Of a stretch of 64,000 bases of DNA, positions 60,901 through 64,000 are shown one piece after another (the stretch's first letter is position 1; every line of letters begins with the position of its first letter). The stretch covers positions 62,001-126,000 of the forward strand of contig NZ_PTQW01000010.1 of the NCBI RefSeq assembly GCF_004343725.1, read 5' to 3'. A model generated the notes under the pieces. It saw only the letters and a program-made list of their open reading frames with translations, was not told the origin of the DNA and made no database searches. This DNA comes from Treponema sp. J25 (GTDB taxonomy: Bacteria > Spirochaetota > Spirochaetia > Treponematales > Breznakiellaceae). The position numbers and the translations under genes are program-made.

Positions 60901-61444
60901 TTGTTTTTGTTGCTTCCCAGGCAGGATTCCCCTGCACCAGTTCGGTTTCAATTTCTACAAGCCATTCTCCCTGAATCTGGCGTACCGTCACATATATCCC
61001 ATGGGTGGGAATATAGGCCTGTCCTCGAGTCATGAGGTATACATCCCGGTATATCCCTGCGCCAGAATACCAGCGGCTATTGGGACTTTGATGCACTACC
61101 TTAAGGATTACCTCATTGGTTCCTTTTTTAAGGAAGGGAGTAATCTCGTGTTCAAAGGAGGAATACCCGTATTTCCACTGACCTGCCTCAAGGCCATTCA
61201 CGTAGAGGGTGCTATCCATGTAAACCCCTTCAAAATAAAGGGCCACATGGCTGTTTTCATCGCGATCTAAGGAAAAACGTTTCCGATACCAGCCAATACT
61301 GTCTTCGTAAAGTTTTGTGCTATCCTCGATAAGCCAATCGTGGGGAATTTCTACAGGAGAAAAGGGAAGCCCTTCCCAGGAGGTACCCCCCAGGGGCGTT
61401 TTTGCAAATTCCCAGCCATCGTTCCAAAGGTATTTCTGATTCAT
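57941..61444 (-). CDS. Large family GH2 beta-glycosidase
   Basis: A 1167-residue enzyme with no signal peptide, so cytoplasmic. GH2 layout: N-terminal jelly-roll (YFEGVYMDSTLYVNGLEAGQ), an Ig-like domain, the catalytic barrel with acid/base Glu in LLMWSIGNEIYDTH and nucleophile Glu in WVIYGSETASVVQ, a DUF4982-like module (PYWDWNPGQLIDVRVCSNAP), then further Ig-like and sugar-binding-like modules (ITIYGRSRTDKNSIHLRFSD). Substrate by family could be beta-galactosides, and the extra modules are typical of plant-polysaccharide degraders. AGGAGC precedes the ATG. The second LplB/LplC transporter lies close by on the other strand, suggesting shared use. Confidence 0.92.
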   Translation of the reverse strand: MNQKYLWNDGWEFAKTPLGGTSWEGLPFSPVEIPHDWLIEDSTKLYEDSIGWYRKRFSLDRDENSHVALYFEGVYMDSTLYVNGLEAGQWKYGYSSFEHEITPFLKKGTNEVILKVVHQSPNSRWYSGAGIYRDVYLMTRGQAYIPTHGIYVTVRQIQGEWLVEIETELVQGNPAWEATKTKQEETAIFAEREGSPQSNLELEHRLSYQGKCIATSKRPLLPLMNRDTQQFRVQNPLLWSPDTPHLYTLETRLLDSTGQCIEVQRNSIGFRTLNFDPEKGLFVNGVPLKLHGTCEHHDLGALGAAFNKEAMRYRLGLLKKMGVNAIRTAHNMCAPALMDLADEMGFFILSEAFDMWERPKTSYDYARFFPQWYAKDVASWIRRDRNHPSLLMWSIGNEIYDTHADQRGQELTWLLLQEVRRHDPKGNAPVTIGSNFMPWENAQKCADILTYAGYNYAEKYYQEHHRRYPHWVIYGSETASVVQSRGVYHFPYECTILAEVDQQCSALGNSPTSWGARSHEACIAADRDTPFSLGMFIWSGFDYIGEPTPYHTKNSYFGQIDTAAFPKDSYYIYQAAWTDYKRAPMIHIFPYWDWNPGQLIDVRVCSNAPRIALYCNGRCIGTKDIDHHQGTDQVATWKIPYEPGELVALAYDETGRCIARAVRRSFGDPARIILSPSKPYLEADGRDLLFVTISMEDAAGNPVENASNRVMVEVTGAGRLIGLDNGDSTDYDSYKGTSRRLFNGKLMALVGATKEVGPLTIRVHSPGLEAATITLTAVPSEKQDLCHYNVIARNSPRPIHTGNEEEIPLRKIELLLLDGNQNLTPESPEATLEARLYPANTSYQDLSWSVVTASGIETPLAKIDPQGNRAIVRPRGDGEFRVRCMSTNGTNTVRLISQLEFTARGFGNLHKDPYQFISAGLYDDSNGDLGPGNEQGIATARDSMTIVGYRDLDFGSHGSDTIMLPIFTLNDEAYHLEVWDGHPQKPGSTLLGDLVYQKKSIWNVYQEETYRLKRRLRGLQSLYFVTTAKMHIKGFVFEKQNRTFTTIRALDYDELYGDSFRLAEQGIEEIGNNVTITFTELLFEETLPRSITIYGRSRTDKNSIHLRFSDGLETAVQLVEFTHTQDYGEETFPLAELPSSFRGKKLNLSFVFLPGSSFDFGWFRFNP

Positions 61445-61519
61445 ACAAGCTCCTATGAAAAATATGGGTGAATATCTTTTTATCCCGCGGGTCCCGAAAA
61501 GGCAGCGGTCATGTCAGTC

Positions 61520-62065
61520 TTATGTTCTGGAAGCAGGCCACTCCTTATAGCGGATCTTCCCTTCCTGGGCTTCTTCGTACCGGGCCATCATGAAAAGTAA
61601 GTCCGAAAGACGGTTCACATACCGCAGGGTTGGGCCGTCCACTGCTTCGGTATGAGACAGGGCAACGATGCGCCGTTCTGCCCGTCGGCAGATGCTGCGG
61701 CATATGTCGAGCCGGGCAGAGGCAGGGGTGGCCCCGGGAATCACAAAGCCTTTAAGGGGAATTTCTGCTTCTAATTGGTGAACCAAACTGGTAAGGCGTT
61801 CCACATCCTCATCCGTCACGGGGTATATATAGGCTCCTGGCGTGGAGGTTGCCAAAGAGCCGGCCACCCTGAAGAGGTCCTCCTGTATGGTCTCGATAAG
61901 ACCCTGTATGCGAAGGGTGTGCACCATATGGCGGGCATCTCCCAGAAAGGAATTGAGTTCGTCTATGGTACCGTAACTTTCTACACGAAGGGAATCTTTG
62001 GGTACCCGTTCACCCGACCACAGGCTTGTGGTCCCGTTATCGCCGGTTTTGGTGGATATGCTCAT
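61520..62065 (-). CDS. Corrinoid adenosyltransferase, PduO type
   Basis: A 181-residue cytoplasmic enzyme that transfers the adenosyl group of ATP to cob(I)alamin. PduO-type motifs: TKTGDNGTTSLWSGERVPKD at the N-terminus, SYGTIDELNSFLGDAR, and the late ASARLDICRSICRRAERRIV and RYVNRLSDLLFMMARY. GAGGTG precedes the ATG by a normal distance. No other cobalamin genes or B12-dependent enzymes are in the window. It lies 75 bp upstream of the GH2 start on the same strand and diverges from the second transporter. Confidence 0.94.
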   Translation of the reverse strand: MSISTKTGDNGTTSLWSGERVPKDSLRVESYGTIDELNSFLGDARHMVHTLRIQGLIETIQEDLFRVAGSLATSTPGAYIYPVTDEDVERLTSLVHQLEAEIPLKGFVIPGATPASARLDICRSICRRAERRIVALSHTEAVDGPTLRYVNRLSDLLFMMARYEEAQEGKIRYKEWPASRT

Positions 62066-62147
62066 GTCGACACCTCGTTAGGGTATTATGAGAACTTCCT
62101 GCTCCCTGTACAAGATGTAAAATTACAAGAAAAACCTGTAAAAATTG

Positions 62148-62175
62148 GTTGACAGGATAAAAGATATGCTAATAT
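62148..62175 (+). promoter_or_regulatory. Strong promoter of the second LplB-like gene
   Basis: Consensus -35 TTGACA (62148-62153), 16 bases, -10 TAATAT (62170-62175). The predicted start is near 62182, only about 4 bases before the ATG. The palindrome ATACTAGTAT (62174-62183) covers the start site and may be an operator. Confidence 0.7.
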
Positions 62176-62185
62176 ACTAGTATCC

Positions 62186-63127
62186 ATGGATGGAACACAA
62201 CGGACAATTAAATTGAGAAGGCGGGAGCAGTACTGGCGACGGTATTGGTCCCTGTATGCGATGCTGTCGTTGCCATTGGTATATTTTTTCATCTTTCGGT
62301 ATATACCAATGACCTATATCCAGATTGCCTTTAAAAACTACAGCATCGTGAGGAGTCCCTGGGAGATGCCCTGGGCGGGAAACTATGGGTTTGAATATTT
62401 TATTAAGGCCTTTGCAAACCGGGACTTTCTCAATGCCCTGCGGAATACCCTGATGCTCAACTTGCTCGACCTGGTGATGGGCTTCCCCGCTCCTATTATT
62501 CTGGCCCTTATTCTGAACGAGCTTCCCTATAAACGGTTTAAGCGGGTAACGCAAACGATTGCGTATATGCCCCACTTCCTCTCCTGGGTTATCATTGCAG
62601 GAATGGCCCTTCAGTTGCTTGCTCCCACAAGCGGTCTTATCAATATTTGGTTGCAAAAGATGGGGATTCAGCCTATTCCGTTCCTGAACCAGCCGGGTCA
62701 CTGGGTGGGAACCTACGTGGTATTGGGAATCTGGCAAAGTGTGGGATGGAATACGATTATATATCTTGCGGCTATTACGAGTATCAATCCGGAACTCTAT
62801 GAAGCGGCCGCCATCGATGGGGCGGGCCGTCTCCGGCGAATCTGGCATGTAACGTTGCCGGGTATTCGTTCCACTATTATTGTGCTCCTCATTCTTTCGT
62901 TAGGAAGGATCCTGGGAAGTGATTTTGATCGGCCCTTTGCCCTCCGGAATCCCCTGGTAAAAGATGTGTCCGATGTAATTTCTATCTTTGTATATAACTA
63001 TGGGGTACGGGGGCTCCAGTTCTCCCTAACTACGGCGGTAGGATTGTTCCAATCGGTGGTAAGTGTAAGTTTCTTGCTTCTGGCGGATAAGCTCGCCAAA
63101 AAGTTTGGCGAACGGGGCATTGTGTAA
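62186..63127 (+). CDS. LplB-type sugar ABC transporter permease (second system)
   Basis: A 313-residue membrane permease, paralogue of the protein at 2412-3350. The basic N-terminus (RTIKLRRREQYWRRYW) leads to the first helix; EAA loop YEAAAIDGAGRLRRIWHVTL; end LAKKFGERGIV as in LplB. It starts the second transporter operon, followed 12 bp later by its LplC-like partner. No ribosome site precedes the ATG, and the promoter lies so close that the mRNA should be nearly leaderless. Position next to the divergent adenosyltransferase and GH2 genes suggests, but does not show, that it imports substrates for the GH2 enzyme. Confidence 0.92.
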   Translation: MDGTQRTIKLRRREQYWRRYWSLYAMLSLPLVYFFIFRYIPMTYIQIAFKNYSIVRSPWEMPWAGNYGFEYFIKAFANRDFLNALRNTLMLNLLDLVMGFPAPIILALILNELPYKRFKRVTQTIAYMPHFLSWVIIAGMALQLLAPTSGLINIWLQKMGIQPIPFLNQPGHWVGTYVVLGIWQSVGWNTIIYLAAITSINPELYEAAAIDGAGRLRRIWHVTLPGIRSTIIVLLILSLGRILGSDFDRPFALRNPLVKDVSDVISIFVYNYGVRGLQFSLTTAVGLFQSVVSVSFLLLADKLAKKFGERGIV

Positions 63128-63139
63128 TGGGGGAGTGCC

Positions 63140-64000
63140 ATGGTTAAGTCGAGAGAATCAAAATATTTAGATTACATACTGGTAGCGATTTGTTTAGGGG
63201 TTATCGTTGTTTGTATCCTTCCCATGATAAATCTTCTAGCCCGCTCTTTGAGTTCGGCGGAATATCTTATCCGGAATGAGGTAACCCTCTGGCCAAAGGG
63301 ATTTAATATTGAAGCCTATAAACTGGTGTTGGGAGATAGCAAGTACACCTGGGCCATGGTGTGGACGGCGATTATTACGGTGGCGGGGACCTTCCTTTCG
63401 TTGTTCATGACCACCATATGCGCCTACCCCTTAACCTATGATAAGCTGAAGGGGAGGAAATTCTTTAGCACCTATATTCTTTTTACCATGTATTTTAGCG
63501 CGGGGACCATTCCGATGTATCTTCTTCTTAAGGATCTGCGCCTCTTAAATCATCCTCTGGTATTGATTGTTCCCTACTGTTTAAGCGTCTTTAACATGAT
63601 CCTTATGCGGAACTATCTGTATACCATTCCTGATAGTTTAAGAGAATCCGCAGAAATCGATGGGGCAAGCCCTACCAAGATTCTTACCAGTGTGTACCTT
63701 CCCCTTTCTACTCCGGTTATTGCGACCCTGGCCCTGTTTTATGCGGTAGGCCGCTGGAACGGGTTTTCCGATGCCCTCATGTTCATGAATAAGCGGGAAT
63801 ACTGGCCGATTCAATTGTTACTGTACAACCTGATTAATGCGGTATCCAGTATCGAAACCTATTCCCAGGAAGGATTTACCCAGCCCGGTCTTAGTGAAAC
63901 CCTGAAGGCGGCGGCAATTATGATTGCCACGATTCCCATATTGCTCGTGTATCCCTGGTTGCAGCGTTACTTTATCCAGGGAGTTACCCTTGGGGCTATT
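63140..64000 (+). CDS. LplC/YtcP-type permease (second system, C-terminus cut)
   Basis: Open from the ATG at 63140 to the window end, 287 codons. Only a few C-terminal residues are missing, since the visible end QRYFIQGVTLGAI is the usual LplC tail. EAA loop: ESAEIDGASPTKILTSVYLP. GGGGGAG lies before the ATG. It pairs with the LplB-like permease 12 bp upstream. A binding-protein gene is expected just beyond the window, by analogy with the first transporter at 1-3350. Confidence 0.92.
   Translation, partial: MVKSRESKYLDYILVAICLGVIVVCILPMINLLARSLSSAEYLIRNEVTLWPKGFNIEAYKLVLGDSKYTWAMVWTAIITVAGTFLSLFMTTICAYPLTYDKLKGRKFFSTYILFTMYFSAGTIPMYLLLKDLRLLNHPLVLIVPYCLSVFNMILMRNYLYTIPDSLRESAEIDGASPTKILTSVYLPLSTPVIATLALFYAVGRWNGFSDALMFMNKREYWPIQLLLYNLINAVSSIETYSQEGFTQPGLSETLKAAAIMIATIPILLVYPWLQRYFIQGVTLGAI

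Noticed and set aside
1-64000. tRNA, rRNA, CRISPR arrays, transposases, phage genes or attachment sites
   Set aside because: Looked for in gaps and by protein motifs; none seen. T-loop-like strings such as the one near 37441 fall inside coding sequence.

Overview
The window looks like a chromosome segment of a free-living or gut-associated, polysaccharide-degrading spirochaete of the Treponema group. The evidence is a riboflavin-uptake operon of the RfuABCD type behind an FMN riboswitch, a DUF4954 protein, several spirochaete-like beta-barrel and lipoprotein genes, LplB/LplC-type sugar transporters with YesM/YesN-type two-component systems, and large intracellular glycosidases. This is inferred from protein families only; no 16S or other taxonomic marker is present. 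There are no tRNA or rRNA genes, CRISPR arrays, insertion sequences or phage genes. Genes are dense, and many are joined by 4-base ATGA/GTGA overlaps.

Left part (1-13724): a carbohydrate locus. A solute-binding protein (cut by the window start), two permeases, a YesN-type regulator and a YesM-type kinase lie on the minus strand. Diverging from them are a very large GH3 glycosidase and a GH74 xyloglucanase-like lipoprotein. The surface GH74 enzyme would cut beta-glucan or xyloglucan, the ABC transporter would import oligosaccharides, and the GH3 enzyme would hydrolyse them inside the cell. A strong terminator follows GH74, and next to it lies a 154-bp decayed copy of the 5' end of the GH3 gene.

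Middle (13731-36198): a predicted barrel protein; a two-gene unit of a surface protein and a caspase-like lipoprotein; sbcD-sbcC; a GC-rich repeat patch; pncB-thpR; a polar-amino-acid transporter without its ATPase; a diguanylate cyclase; gltX; an exported protein with arginase; a small outer-membrane protein with a Nudix hydrolase; and a three-gene envelope operon (barrel/transglutaminase-like/TPR protein, Ig-repeat lipoprotein, FecR-like/TPR protein).

Right part (36247-64000): metA and metY for methionine synthesis by direct sulfhydrylation; a second membrane GGDEF protein; a methyltransferase with gcvH; and the FMN-riboswitch-controlled rfuABCD operon. That operon runs on into a histidine kinase-GGDEF hybrid and a TrpR-like repressor. 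Then come a gate-domain membrane protein, a DUF4954 protein paired with a class III cyclase-like protein, an Rsm22-like methyltransferase, a copper-chaperone-like protein, pepT, a large GH2 glycosidase, a corrinoid adenosyltransferase, and the first two permeases of a second LplB/LplC transporter, cut by the window end.

The best candidates for undescribed biology are the envelope operon at 31335-36198, the caspase-like lipoprotein unit, the DUF4954/cyclase pair, and the signalling kinase placed in the riboflavin operon. The GH3 gene fragment and the apparently leaderless transporter operons are smaller but concrete observations.
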